Positions 16,475 to 26,472 are shown, counted from the stretch's first letter. The stretch: 64,000 nucleotides of DNA from Actinoallomurus sp963850195 (GCA_963850195.1 CAWKKD010000006.1:434001-498000), one strand, 5' to 3'. Notes: generated by a model from the sequence alone, not told the origin. Made by a program: numbers and translations.

Positions 16475-17518
16475 ATGCGTCCATTCCGGGAGCGCAACCC
16501 GCTACCGATCGGAATCGCCGGTCTGGCGACCGTCGGTCTGGCCGGCCTGCTCGCCTTCAACCTGCAGCACTTCGAGGGCGGCACCGCGTACTCGGCGGCG
16601 TTCAGCGAAGCGGCCGGGCTCAAGCCGGGCGAGGAGGTGCGCATCGCGGGCGTGAAGGTCGGTAAGGTCAACAACGTCGACCTCGAGGGCGACCACGTGA
16701 AGGTGTCGTTCACGAGCAGCTCGCCGTTCGGCACCGACACCCGCGCCCTGATCAAGATCAAGACGCTCCTGGGCTCGCACTACCTCGCACTCGAGCCGAA
16801 GGGCCCGGGCCACCAGTCGACCCACCGCGAGATCCCGGTCTCCCGCACCAACGCGCCGTACGACGTGGTGCCCGCGCTGCAGGACGCCAGCGCCCAGCTC
16901 GGGAAGATCGACACTCAGCAGCTCGCCAAGTCCTTCGACGTCCTGTCGCAGACCATGCAGGGCTCCTCGGAGAACGTCCGCGGCAGCCTCGCCGGGCTCC
17001 AGAAGATCTCGCGGGCCGTCGCGTCGCGCGACGACGAGCTGAACGCACTGCTCCAGCACTCCCGCAACGTCACCAAGCTGCTGGCCGACCGCAGCGGCGA
17101 CCTGGCCGTACTGGTCAACGACGGCGGCCTGCTCCTCCAGGAGATCAACTCCCGCCGGGCGGCGATCAACCAGCTGCTGACCGGCACGATCTCGCTGTCC
17201 CAGCAGGTCACCGGGACGATCCAGGAGAACCAGGCGACGATCGGCCCGACGCTGAAGCACCTCCACCAGACGATCTCCATCCTGGAGCGCAACCAGGGCA
17301 ACCTGGACAAGTCGTTCAAGCTGATGGGCCCGTTCGCGAGCGAGGTCTCCGACTTCACCGGCAACGGCCGCTGGTTCGACGTCTACCTGCAGAACCTCAT
17401 CCCGCTGCCGACCGGCGTCAACCTGCCGGGATCGGCCACGCCGCCGGCCCCCAAGGCGCCGTCGACGCCGAAGAAGAAGGCCCCGAAGAACGGGAACCCG
17501 CTGCCCAACCTCCACTGA
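16475..17518 (+). CDS. Orphan MCE-family protein
   Basis: The 347-residue protein has a short basic N-terminus, one transmembrane helix (about 12-30) and an MCE domain (about 38-118: GLKPGEEVRIAGVKVGKVNNV). A long helical region with heptad character follows (about 125-290), then a Pro/Lys-rich tail ending in NPLPNLH. MCE proteins form lipid-shuttling tubes in the envelope. Normally six mce genes follow two yrbE permeases; here a single gene stands alone. GAGGT 9 nt before the ATG supports the start. Its partners must be encoded elsewhere, or it acts alone. Confidence 0.88.
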   Translation: MRPFRERNPLPIGIAGLATVGLAGLLAFNLQHFEGGTAYSAAFSEAAGLKPGEEVRIAGVKVGKVNNVDLEGDHVKVSFTSSSPFGTDTRALIKIKTLLGSHYLALEPKGPGHQSTHREIPVSRTNAPYDVVPALQDASAQLGKIDTQQLAKSFDVLSQTMQGSSENVRGSLAGLQKISRAVASRDDELNALLQHSRNVTKLLADRSGDLAVLVNDGGLLLQEINSRRAAINQLLTGTISLSQQVTGTIQENQATIGPTLKHLHQTISILERNQGNLDKSFKLMGPFASEVSDFTGNGRWFDVYLQNLIPLPTGVNLPGSATPPAPKAPSTPKKKAPKNGNPLPNLH

Positions 17519-17569
17519 GAGGCCCCACCCGGTGATGCCGCCGTCCCGCGCGGACGGCACGATCGGGAT

Positions 17570-18334
17570 ATGGACGTTCGTGAGCTGACCACGACCGAAG
17601 AGCTGCGGGCGGCGTCCGAGCTGCTCGCGGAGATCTGGCGGCCGACCGACCCGATGCCGTACGAGATGCTGCGCGTACTGCGGCATATCGGGGGTTACAT
17701 CTCCGGCGCGTACGACGAGGGCGACATGATCGGCGCCTGTGCGGCCTTCCCCACGGCCGACGGCGGCCTGCACTCCCACATCACCGGCGTCTCCGCGCGC
17801 GGGCGCGGGGTGGGCTTCGCGATCAAGCTGCACCAGCGCGAATGGGCGCTCGCCCACGGCATCACCACGATGACCTGGACCTTCGACCCTCTCGTACGCC
17901 GCAACGCGTACTTCAACCTGGCGAAGCTGGCGGCGCGCGCCGAGGAGTACCTCGAGGACTTCTACGGCGAGATGCCCGACGAGCTGAACGCCGGCGACCC
18001 GAGCGACCGCCTGCTCCTCGCGTGGGACCTGCGGGCCGGCCCGGTGGCCGCGGTCGCCGCGGGTGCGCGGCCGGGCGCCGCCGTGCCCGATCCGGCGACC
18101 GTGACCACCCTGACCTCGGATCCGGCCGGCCGGCCGGCCGGGAGCGAGCCGGGCGGCGCCGGGCGGCTCGCCGTCGGCACCCCCGAGGACATCGCCGCGC
18201 TGCGGCTCGGCGACCCGACGCTCGCGAACGCCTGGCGCCTCGCTCAGCGAGCCGCGCTCGGCGGCGCGCTCACCGCCGGATACCGCGTCACCGGGTTCAC
18301 CCGGTCCGGCCACTACCTCCTGGAGGCCCGATGA
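17570..18334 (+). CDS. GNAT-family N-acetyltransferase-like protein (possible N-succinyltransferase)
   Basis: This 254-residue protein has a GNAT-like core: VSARGRGVGFAIKLHQREWAL (acyl-CoA-binding region) and MTWTFDPLVRRNAYFNLAKL. A Gly/Pro-rich stretch and a short C-terminal domain follow. Its stop overlaps the start of the enolase-superfamily gene as ATGA, so the two are translationally coupled. In the Geobacillus N-succinylamino-acid racemase operon a GNAT protein succinylates D-amino acids. That function fits here but rests on context. Confidence 0.75.
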   Translation: MDVRELTTTEELRAASELLAEIWRPTDPMPYEMLRVLRHIGGYISGAYDEGDMIGACAAFPTADGGLHSHITGVSARGRGVGFAIKLHQREWALAHGITTMTWTFDPLVRRNAYFNLAKLAARAEEYLEDFYGEMPDELNAGDPSDRLLLAWDLRAGPVAAVAAGARPGAAVPDPATVTTLTSDPAGRPAGSEPGGAGRLAVGTPEDIAALRLGDPTLANAWRLAQRAALGGALTAGYRVTGFTRSGHYLLEAR

Positions 18335-19437
18335 GACTGTCCGGCGTCGAACTGCGGCGGATCCGCATCCCGCTGGTGTCGCCGTTCCGCACGTCGTTCG
18401 CGACCGAGACCGAGCGCGATGTGCTGCTCGTCCACGTCATCGGCGACGAAACGGAGGGCTGGGGCGAGTGCGTGGCCATCGGTGAGCCGCTCTACTCGGA
18501 GGAGTACGTCGACGGCGCCCAGCAGGTCATCGGCGACTTCCTGATCCCCCGGCTGCCCTCCGACGTGACCGCGCGGGCGCTCGGCCCGGCGTTCGCGCCG
18601 ATCAAGGGCCACGCGATGGCGAGGGCCGCGGTGGAGATGGCGGTCCTGGACGCCGAGCTGCGCCTCGCCGGGCTGTCGTACGCGGCGTACCTCGGTGCGA
18701 CCCGCGACCGGGTGCCGGCCGGCGTCTCCGTCGGCATCATGGATTCGGTCCCCGAGCTGCTGGACCACGTGGACGGCTACCTCGCCGAGGGGTACGCCCG
18801 CATCAAGCTCAAGATCCAGCCGGGCTGGGACATCGAGCCGGTACGCGCGGTGCGCGAGCGCTTCGGCGACGTCCTGCTCCAAGTCGACGCGAACACCGCC
18901 TACACACGGGCCGACGTGCGGCACCTGGCCGGGCTCGACCCGTTCGGGCTCCTGCTGATCGAGCAGCCCCTGCCGGAGGACGACATCCTCGGGCACGCGC
19001 AGCTCGCGCGCGCCGTGACGACGCCGATCTGCCTGGACGAGTCGATCGTGTCGGCGCGCGCCGCCGCCGACGCCCTGGCGCTGGGCGCGTGCTCGATCGT
19101 GAACGTCAAGGCCGGCCGGGTGGGCGGCTACCTGGAGGCCCGGCGGATCCACGACGTGTGCGCGGCGCACGACGTACCGGTGTGGTGCGGCGGGATGCTG
19201 GAGACCGGGCTCGGCCGCGCCGCCAACCTGGCCTTCGCGGCGCTGCCCGGCTGCACGCTGCCCGGCGACGTCTCGGCCTCCGACCGCTACTACACCCGTG
19301 ACCTCACCGAGCCGTTCCGGCTGGAGGACGGCCTCATGCGGGTGCCGTCCGGCCCCGGCCTCGGCGTCGAGCCGATCCCGGAGATCCTCGACGAGCTCAC
19401 GGAGTCCACGGCGTTCGTACGCCTGGGCGCTCCGTAG
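18331..19437 (+). CDS. o-Succinylbenzoate synthase / N-succinylamino acid racemase-like enolase
   Basis: The 368-residue protein has the MLE/OSBS subgroup motifs of the enolase superfamily: ARIKLKIQPG (the KxK pair), LQVDANTAY, LIEQPLPEDD, CLDESI and NVKAGRVGG (second catalytic Lys). It ends in the MenC/NSAR-type GLGVEPIPE. A lone OSBS would usually sit with men genes; none is present, and the tight coupling to a GNAT gene favours the racemase role. Both activities often coexist in one enzyme of this type. Confidence 0.82.
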   Translation: MRLSGVELRRIRIPLVSPFRTSFATETERDVLLVHVIGDETEGWGECVAIGEPLYSEEYVDGAQQVIGDFLIPRLPSDVTARALGPAFAPIKGHAMARAAVEMAVLDAELRLAGLSYAAYLGATRDRVPAGVSVGIMDSVPELLDHVDGYLAEGYARIKLKIQPGWDIEPVRAVRERFGDVLLQVDANTAYTRADVRHLAGLDPFGLLLIEQPLPEDDILGHAQLARAVTTPICLDESIVSARAAADALALGACSIVNVKAGRVGGYLEARRIHDVCAAHDVPVWCGGMLETGLGRAANLAFAALPGCTLPGDVSASDRYYTRDLTEPFRLEDGLMRVPSGPGLGVEPIPEILDELTESTAFVRLGAP

Positions 19438-19470
19438 GATGAGTGATCAAGACTCGAGGGGAGCATCCGG

Positions 19471-19683
19471 ATGGCGAGATCACGTAACAGCCTTCTCGGC
19501 CAGGGGGGCCAGCGGAAGAAGCTCGACCGCAGCGCCCTGCGTGGCGGGTACGGCCCGGCTCAGTCGGACCAGGACGACGCGGCCCGCCGCAAGGAGGAGC
19601 TGCTGAAGAAGCTCCGCGCCAAGACGGAGGAGCAGGCCGAGGCCGGCTCCGAAGAGGAGGAGACCGCCGCCAAGCCCGAGTAG
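19471..19683 (+). CDS. Small DUF6243-like protein
   Basis: The 70-residue hydrophilic product opens MARSRNSLLGQGGQRKKLDR and has a charged helix KEELLKKLRAK and an acidic tail. This matches my recollection of the DUF6243 family of small actinobacterial proteins, whose function is unknown. GGGGAG 7 nt before the ATG is a good ribosome site. The gene lies 33 nt after the racemase-like gene. Confidence 0.65.
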   Translation: MARSRNSLLGQGGQRKKLDRSALRGGYGPAQSDQDDAARRKEELLKKLRAKTEEQAEAGSEEEETAAKPE

Positions 19684-19693
19684 GGCAGCGGGT

Positions 19694-20230
19694 TCAGCCC
19701 AGCACGGGAAGGTCGTAGACGCGCCGCACGCTCGAATCGATGCGTGAGATGTCGGTGCCGTACACGTGCAGGGAGATCGCGGTGTGCTCGCCGGCGTTGC
19801 GGACCCGGTGGATGTCGCCCGGCGGCGCGAAGCCGCTGACCTCGCCCACCAGGTTGTCGTTGACGCCGGCCCGCACGAGGTGGTCGCCGTCCTGTACGAA
19901 CAGCTCCTCGTGCTCGACGCCCTGGAGCACTCCGAAGACGCACCAGGTCACGTGATCGTGAATCGGCGTGACCTGGCCGGGCCGCCAGACCAGGCCGACC
20001 ATGGAGAAGGACCCGTCCGGCTCGACGTAGAGGGTGTGGCTCACGTAGCGGTCGGGGTCGCCGATCCGCTCGTCGGCGGTGAGCACGTCCGGAGTCGGCA
20101 GGTGCCGTCGCAGCTCCGTACCGACGAGCTCGGCGGTCTCACGCCAGCCGGCGTGCCGCCGTACGACCTCGCGTACCCCGTCCACCAGGTCGGACAGGCC
20201 TGGCCGCACGGTTCCGAGCAACAGTGACAT
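19694..20230 (-). CDS. Cysteine dioxygenase-family cupin
   Basis: This 178-residue cupin has the iron-binding pattern of type I cysteine dioxygenases: TPIHDHVTWCVFGVLQG (two His, the Cys position and Gly-rich strand) and a later PGDIHRVRN His. It probably oxidises a small thiol such as cysteine in the cytosol with Fe(II) and O2. It is divergent from a LysR gene across a 99-nt region carrying repeated ATCGAT, suggesting LysR control. Confidence 0.82.
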   Translation of the reverse strand: MSLLLGTVRPGLSDLVDGVREVVRRHAGWRETAELVGTELRRHLPTPDVLTADERIGDPDRYVSHTLYVEPDGSFSMVGLVWRPGQVTPIHDHVTWCVFGVLQGVEHEELFVQDGDHLVRAGVNDNLVGEVSGFAPPGDIHRVRNAGEHTAISLHVYGTDISRIDSSVRRVYDLPVLG

Positions 20231-20303
20231 CGCGCACCTCCCTCTCCCCTCCAGGGTGGCGCCTCCCGACGTATGGGTCTAATGCCAAAGGATCCAGTTA
20301 TCC

Positions 20304-20323
20304 ATCGATGAGATCGATATATT
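20304..20323. promoter_or_regulatory. LysR operator and -10 box in divergent promoter
   Basis: ATCGATGAGATCGAT (20304-20318) is a 15-bp repeat of the T-N11-A type. The overlapping TATATT (20318-20323) is a near-consensus -10 element that ends 6 nt before the lysR GTG. This implies a leaderless lysR mRNA with autoregulation and probable control of the divergent cupin gene. Confidence 0.5.
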
Positions 20324-20329
20324 GGGTCT

Positions 20330-21196
20330 GTGCTGGACGTTTCCCGTCTCCGGGTCCTCGTCGCGATCGCCCGTACGGGCTCGGTGACGGCCGCGGCCAA
20401 GGAGTTGCACTACTCCCAGCCGTCGGTCAGCCACCACCTCGCCCGGCTTGAGGCCGAGACCGGCGCCAAGCTCGTGCAGCGCGCCGGACGCGGCATCCGG
20501 CTCACCGACGCGGGCCGTACGCTCGCCGAACGCGGCGCGGAGATCCTCGGACGCCTCGACGCGGCGGAGGCCGAGCTGTCGGCCCACGTCGGGCTCAGCC
20601 AGGGCCGCGTACGCCTCGCGGCCTTCCCCTCCGCCCTCGGCACGTTCGTGCCGCGCGCCGCGTCCCTGCTGTCGGAGCGCCATCCGGGCCTGCGGGTGAG
20701 CCTCACCGAGGCCGAGCCCCCGGAGGCGGTCCGGATGCTGCGCGCCGGCTACATCGACGTCGCGGTGATCTTCCGCTACGACACCGGCGGCGAGAACGAC
20801 GGGGTGACCACCCGCCGCCTGCTGGACGAGCCGAGCTACCTGGTCACGCCCGAGCCGGCCGGCCCGGACCTGGCCGGCTGCGCCGACGCCGACTGGATCG
20901 CCGGCTGCGACCGTTGCCGCCGCCACCTGCTCGAGATGTGCGCGCAGGCCGGTTTCGAACCGCGGATCTCCTTCACCACCGACGACTTCGTGGCCGTACA
21001 GGCGCTCGTCGCGGCCGGGCTCGGCGTCACGACCCTGCCCGCGCTGACGCTGGAGGCCGCGCGCAACCCGTCGGTGCACGCCGTCGCGCTGCCCGGGTCG
21101 ACGCGCTACGTGATGGCCGCGACGTACGGCGAGCCGCCCGAACCCCCGGCGACCGCGGCCCTGCTGACCGCCCTGTGCGAGACCACCGAGGCCTGA
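20330..21196 (+). CDS. LysR-family transcriptional regulator
   Basis: The 288-residue product begins MLDVSRLRVLVAIARTGS (GTG start) and has the helix-turn-helix AAAKELHYSQPSVSHHLARLE. The effector domain includes GVTTLPALTLEAARNPSVHA. There is no Shine-Dalgarno sequence, and a -10 box lies 6 nt upstream. It faces away from the cysteine-dioxygenase-like gene and is its likely regulator; the effector may be a sulfur compound (inference). Its stop abuts the convergent MarR gene. Confidence 0.9.
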   Translation: MLDVSRLRVLVAIARTGSVTAAAKELHYSQPSVSHHLARLEAETGAKLVQRAGRGIRLTDAGRTLAERGAEILGRLDAAEAELSAHVGLSQGRVRLAAFPSALGTFVPRAASLLSERHPGLRVSLTEAEPPEAVRMLRAGYIDVAVIFRYDTGGENDGVTTRRLLDEPSYLVTPEPAGPDLAGCADADWIAGCDRCRRHLLEMCAQAGFEPRISFTTDDFVAVQALVAAGLGVTTLPALTLEAARNPSVHAVALPGSTRYVMAATYGEPPEPPATAALLTALCETTEA

Positions 21197-21670
21197 TCAG
21201 TCGAGCTTCTTCACCTGCTCGATGACCATGGGCGATGCCTCGTTGTTGCTGGTCAGGTAGTCGAGGACCACGACGAGCTGCTCGTCGGAGTAGCCCTCGA
21301 GGACCTTCTCGTACAGCTCGGCGACGGGCCCGAACCTGCGCCCCAGCTCGGCGGTCGGCCCGTCTTCGGCTGCCTCGACCAGAACGCGGCGGCGGTCGGC
21401 CTGGTCGCGGCGCCGCCGGACCATCCCGGCCTTCTCGAGCCGGTCGATCACGGCCGTGATCGCGCCGCCGGTCGTGAGGAACATCGCGTCCGCGAGCTGC
21501 CCCGGCGTCATCGGGCCGCGGAGCTGGAGCAGGTTGATGCACTGCATGTCGGTGACGTTGATGCCGGACCGGCTCGCGATGGCGTGATGGAGCAGGACGG
21601 TCCACGTCGTGCTCACGCGGGCCTGCTGGCCGAGCTGCCGGATCAGCTCGGCGCGGTCGGTCGCCGCCAT
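21197..21670 (-). CDS. MarR-family transcriptional regulator
   Basis: The 157-residue product has the MarR winged helix: MTPGQLADAMFLTTGGAITAVIDRLEKAG and the wing RRRDQADRRRVLV. ATG at 21670 is chosen because GAGGAG lies 8 nt upstream; a GTG 9 nt earlier would overlap that site. An imperfect inverted repeat upstream is a likely operator. It may also control the acyl-CoA ligase operon that ends at 21746. Confidence 0.87.
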   Translation of the reverse strand: MAATDRAELIRQLGQQARVSTTWTVLLHHAIASRSGINVTDMQCINLLQLRGPMTPGQLADAMFLTTGGAITAVIDRLEKAGMVRRRRDQADRRRVLVEAAEDGPTAELGRRFGPVAELYEKVLEGYSDEQLVVVLDYLTSNNEASPMVIEQVKKLD

Positions 21671-21692
21671 CGGCAACACTCCTCGTTAAAAG

Positions 21693-21717
21693 AGAGACTC
21701 TCCGACAGAGTTTCTCT
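21693..21717. promoter_or_regulatory. Imperfect inverted repeat before marR
   Basis: AGAGACTCT and AGAGTTTCTCT are near-complementary arms around 5 nt, located 23 nt before the marR start. They are embedded in an AT-richer promoter region of 75 nt that follows the acyl-CoA ligase gene. Autoregulatory binding by MarR is likely. Confidence 0.4.
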
Positions 21718-21745
21718 GCGGATTCTAACCGCTGGACCGGTGGGT

Positions 21746-23332
21746 TCAGGAGTCCGCGGCGTCCTCGGCGATTCGCCTGGCCCAGCGGTAGTCGGCCTTG
21801 CCCGCGGGCGTGCGCTCCACCTCGGTGACGAACGCGTACGCGCGCGGGACCTTGTAGCCCGACAGCAGCCCGCGGCAGTGCGCGTCGAGGTCGGCGGCCG
21901 TCGGCGCCACGTCGTACGGCTGGACGACGGCGGCCACCCGGTTGCCGAACCGCGCGTCCGGGATGCCGGTCACCACCGCGTCGAAGACACCCGGGTGACC
22001 CTTCAGCACGGCCTCGACCTCTTCGGGGAAGACCTTCTCCCCGCCCGTGTTGACGCACTGCGAGCCGCGCCCGAATATCGCGATGGCGCCGTCGGCCTCG
22101 ATGGTCGCGATGTCGCCGGTCAGCAGCCACCGGTCCCCGTCGACCTCGACGAACGTCGCCGCCGTCTTCTCCGGGTCGCGCCAGTAGCCGTACGCGATGT
22201 GCCCGCGCTTGGCGACCTGCCCGAGCGTCCCGGACCCGGGCTCGACGGGCTTCAGGTCGTCGTCGAGCACGGTCAGCCGCGCGGTCGTCGGCCGGTACCG
22301 CAGGCCGGACTCCGGCGTGGAGCCCTCGATTCCGGACGCGGTGAAGCCCGACTCCGAGGACCCGAAGTTGTCCATGACGATCAGGTCCGGCAGCAGCGCG
22401 TGCAGCCGGTCTCGTACGGCGCCGGACAGGATCGCGCCGGTCGAGCTGAGCACGCCGAGCGAGCCGAGGTCGTACGCGCCCGTGGCGATCTCCTCGGCCA
22501 GCGGGCGCGCCATGGCGTCGCCGGTGATGTTGATCGTGAGGACGTTCTCGCGGTCGATCGTCCGGAGCGCCTCGGCCGCGTCGAACCTCCGGTTGTAGAC
22601 GATCGTTCCGCCCATCCACCAGGTGATGAACGTCGCCATCTGCGCGGCGCCGTGCATGAGCGGCGCCGCCGCCATCATCACGAGGGGGCCGGAGCCGAGG
22701 GCGGTCTCGATGACCTGCTCGGGCCGTTCGTGCGGCTCGCCGTACGGGTTGCCGCCGCCGAACGCCATGAACAGGTCCTCGGTGCGCCACATGGCACCCT
22801 TGGGCATACCGGTCGTGCCGCCCGTGTAGATGATGTAGACGTCGTCGCCGGAGCGTTCGGCGAATCCGCGCGTGTCCGGCGCGGCGGCCAGCGCGTCCGC
22901 GTAGCCGACCGCGTGCGGTGAGGTGCCGCCGGCCACGACGCGGTGCCGCAGCGAGGGCGTGTGCGCGGCGGCCTCGGCGACCTGGTCCTCGAACTCCGCG
23001 TCGTAGACCAGGGCGGCGAGGTCCGCGTCGCGGTAGAGGTAGGTCAGCTCGGCCGCGACGTAGCGGTGGTTGACGTTGATCGGCACGGCGCGGACCTTCA
23101 TCGCGGCCAGCAGCGCCACGACGTACTCGACGCCGTTGTAGAGCTGGATCCCCACATGGCACCCGTGCCCGGCACCGGCGTCCTCGAGGTGGTGGGCGAG
23201 CCGGTTGGCCCGCGCGTCCAGCTCCGCGTACGTCAGCCGTTCGGTGCCGCCGGGCCCGGCGGCCACGATCGCCACCCGGTCCCCGACCGCGTCGGCGAGG
23301 CCCTCGAACAGGTCGGCGTGGTTGAACTCCAT
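21746..23332 (-). CDS. Acyl-CoA synthetase (FadD-type, possibly sterol/fatty-acid ligase)
   Basis: This 528-residue adenylate-forming enzyme has IIYTGGTTGMPKGAMWR (P-loop), NFGSSESGF, the GD of LLTGDIATIE and FGRGSQCVNTGGEKVFPEEVE (hinge). The C-terminal catalytic Lys is in ERTPAGKADYRW. It activates a carboxylic acid with ATP and CoA. The PKGAMWR type of P-loop and the gene order with two Ltp proteins recall mycobacterial FadD19, a sterol side-chain ligase, but the substrate is not provable here. It is the last gene of a leftward operon. Confidence 0.87.
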   Translation of the reverse strand: MEFNHADLFEGLADAVGDRVAIVAAGPGGTERLTYAELDARANRLAHHLEDAGAGHGCHVGIQLYNGVEYVVALLAAMKVRAVPINVNHRYVAAELTYLYRDADLAALVYDAEFEDQVAEAAAHTPSLRHRVVAGGTSPHAVGYADALAAAPDTRGFAERSGDDVYIIYTGGTTGMPKGAMWRTEDLFMAFGGGNPYGEPHERPEQVIETALGSGPLVMMAAAPLMHGAAQMATFITWWMGGTIVYNRRFDAAEALRTIDRENVLTINITGDAMARPLAEEIATGAYDLGSLGVLSSTGAILSGAVRDRLHALLPDLIVMDNFGSSESGFTASGIEGSTPESGLRYRPTTARLTVLDDDLKPVEPGSGTLGQVAKRGHIAYGYWRDPEKTAATFVEVDGDRWLLTGDIATIEADGAIAIFGRGSQCVNTGGEKVFPEEVEAVLKGHPGVFDAVVTGIPDARFGNRVAAVVQPYDVAPTAADLDAHCRGLLSGYKVPRAYAFVTEVERTPAGKADYRWARRIAEDAADS

Positions 23333-23341
23333 CCGCGCTCC

Positions 23342-24499
<1,158 letters not shown>

Positions 24500-24502
24500 G
24501 GT

Positions 24503-25531
24503 TCACGCCTCCAGCACGCAGACGAGGTTGTGTTGCAGGCACGGCCCGGAGGACGCGTGGCCGAGGGTGCGCCGCGCCTCGCCGCGATGGACCTGCGACG
24601 CGGCCTCGCCGATGCGGATCAGGCCCGTGGCCATCACCGGGTCGGCGGCGAGCGGCCCACCGGACGGGTTGACCCGCACGTCGGCGGAGAGCCCGAGCGC
24701 CTCGCGCAGGATCGGCTCCTCGTGGCTGAACCTGGCGTGCAGCTCGGCGACCTCGACGTCGCGCGCGCCGGCCCGCTCACCGGCGAGCGCGGCGGACGCG
24801 CAGCGGCCGAGGTCGCGGTCGCCGGGCGCGTGCGCCTCCACGCGATGGTCGATGCCGCGAATCCAGGCGGGCCGTTCGCACAGCTCGCGCGCCTTGTCGC
24901 CGGTGGCCAGCACGATCGCGGCGGCGCCGTCGGTGATCGGCGCGCAGTCGTAGGCGCGCAGCGGCGCGACCTCGTACTCCTCCTCCCCCGGATCGGGCAG
25001 GTCGAGGGCGTACGGGTTGGCGCGGCCCGCCGCGCGCGAGCGTGAGGCGACCGCGCGCAGCTCGTCCTCGGTGTGCCCGCGCTCGAGGTAGGCGCACGCC
25101 TGGAGTGCGGCCATGGACACCTGGTCGATGCCGAGCGGCGCCAGGTGGTACGGGTCGAGCTGCAACGTCATGATCTCCCGCAGCGACCCCTGCGACGGCT
25201 TGCCGAAGCCGTACACCAGCGCGGTGTCGACGTCGCCGTGCCGGAGCCGTACCCAGGCCTCGTACAGCGCCCACGCGGCGTCCATCTCGACGTGGCTCTC
25301 CGAGATCGGCGGCCACGCGCCGACGGCGTCCAGCGCGGAGACGAACGAGAACGGCGCCCCGGCCAGGTAGTCCAGCGACCCGGAGCAGGTGAACCCGAAC
25401 TCATTCAGCCCGGTCCGCTCCTTGATCTCGGTGATGACCGGGGCGAGCAGCTCCACCTCGGTGAGGCCGACGTCCTCGCCCGTGTGCTCGGTCTGCGCGA
25501 ACGCGACGACCGCGATGTCCGTCCTGATCAC
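24503..25531 (-). CDS. Thiolase-domain lipid-transfer protein (Ltp4-like)
   Basis: The 342-residue product is a second, shorter thiolase-fold protein (IAVVAFAQTEHTGEDVG, APITDGAAAIVLATGDKA, NPSGGPLAADPVMATG). The thiolase nucleophile is again absent (region SESHVEMDAAWALY). GTG at 25531 overlaps the stop of the DUF35 gene as GTGA. Together with the 385-residue paralogue it probably forms a hetero-oligomer acting on acyl-CoA substrates. It matches Rv3522 (Ltp4) in size and order as I recall. Confidence 0.8.
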   Translation of the reverse strand: MIRTDIAVVAFAQTEHTGEDVGLTEVELLAPVITEIKERTGLNEFGFTCSGSLDYLAGAPFSFVSALDAVGAWPPISESHVEMDAAWALYEAWVRLRHGDVDTALVYGFGKPSQGSLREIMTLQLDPYHLAPLGIDQVSMAALQACAYLERGHTEDELRAVASRSRAAGRANPYALDLPDPGEEEYEVAPLRAYDCAPITDGAAAIVLATGDKARELCERPAWIRGIDHRVEAHAPGDRDLGRCASAALAGERAGARDVEVAELHARFSHEEPILREALGLSADVRVNPSGGPLAADPVMATGLIRIGEAASQVHRGEARRTLGHASSGPCLQHNLVCVLEA

Positions 25532-26472
25532 AGGTAGTCCTTGATGTCGTCGAACGGGACGTCCGGCTCACCGGTCGGCTCGAACCACCGGATGTTGGCC
25601 ATCGTCCGGCCCCACTCCTCCCGCGGCCGCCACGACGCCCTGACCCTCATGCCCATGCGGACCTGGTCGGCGGGCACGCCCGCGACCAGCGCGAGCAGCG
25701 CGATGTCGGCGCCGTCGAGCAGGATGTACGCCGACACGAACGGCACCTCGGGCGCACGCGGGTCCGGGATGTTGTTCACCGCGAACGTCGTGACGGTGCC
25801 GACGTCGGGCACCTCGACCTCCTCGGTGGTGGACACGCCGCAGACCGGGCACAGCCCCTTCATCGGGACGTAGACCTTGCCGCACACCCCGCACCGGTGG
25901 CCGAGCAGGCGCCCCTCGGCGACGCCGCCGAGGAAACGGGTCAGCGCGCGCCCGGCGTTCAGGCGATACTCCGTGCGCACGTGCGCGGCGATCGACGTGA
26001 CCTCGGGCCGGAAGGCCTCGATGTCCCCGATACCGCCCGTACGCTCGGCGCGCCACTTCGGGCGTACGCGCAGCCCGGCCTTCAGCGTCCGCGGCGGTTT
26101 CGCGCCGGGCTCGAACTCTCCGAGGTCCAGCGCGTGCAGCAGCGTGGTGTCCGCGCCGTCCAGCGCGATGAGCGCCCAGGCGAACGGCCGGTCCAGGGGG
26201 TGGCTCGGCAGCGGACGCGGCACCCAGGCGTACGTCCGCACCACCCCGGACGGGCCGACCTCGACGAACTCACCGGTGACCGCCTCGCCGTCCGCGTCGT
26301 ACTCCACCGGCGGCACGAGCACCGCGCCCGAGACCGTGCGCACGCCGACGAGACGGCCGTCGCGCAGCTCGGTGAGGAACCGGCCGATGACCGGCCCGAC
26401 CGACCGGGTGTACCCGCCGGGGAACTCCAGCGCGTGGTCGGCGACGAGCGGCTCATTCCTGTCAGCGTTCAT
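25528..26472 (-). CDS. Tandem DUF35 OB-fold protein with one zinc ribbon
   Basis: The 314-residue protein contains two DUF35-type OB folds. The first (about 30-140) has no zinc ribbon. The second (about 160-300) carries a rubredoxin-like four-Cys ribbon (HRCGVCGKVY and LCPVCG). DUF35 proteins pair with thiolase-fold proteins, as ChsH2 does with the Ltp2 aldolase and as Rv3521 sits beside Ltp3/Ltp4. The gene overlaps the ltp4-like gene, so the complex is probably made in fixed ratio. Confidence 0.82.
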   Translation of the reverse strand: MNADRNEPLVADHALEFPGGYTRSVGPVIGRFLTELRDGRLVGVRTVSGAVLVPPVEYDADGEAVTGEFVEVGPSGVVRTYAWVPRPLPSHPLDRPFAWALIALDGADTTLLHALDLGEFEPGAKPPRTLKAGLRVRPKWRAERTGGIGDIEAFRPEVTSIAAHVRTEYRLNAGRALTRFLGGVAEGRLLGHRCGVCGKVYVPMKGLCPVCGVSTTEEVEVPDVGTVTTFAVNNIPDPRAPEVPFVSAYILLDGADIALLALVAGVPADQVRMGMRVRASWRPREEWGRTMANIRWFEPTGEPDVPFDDIKDYL

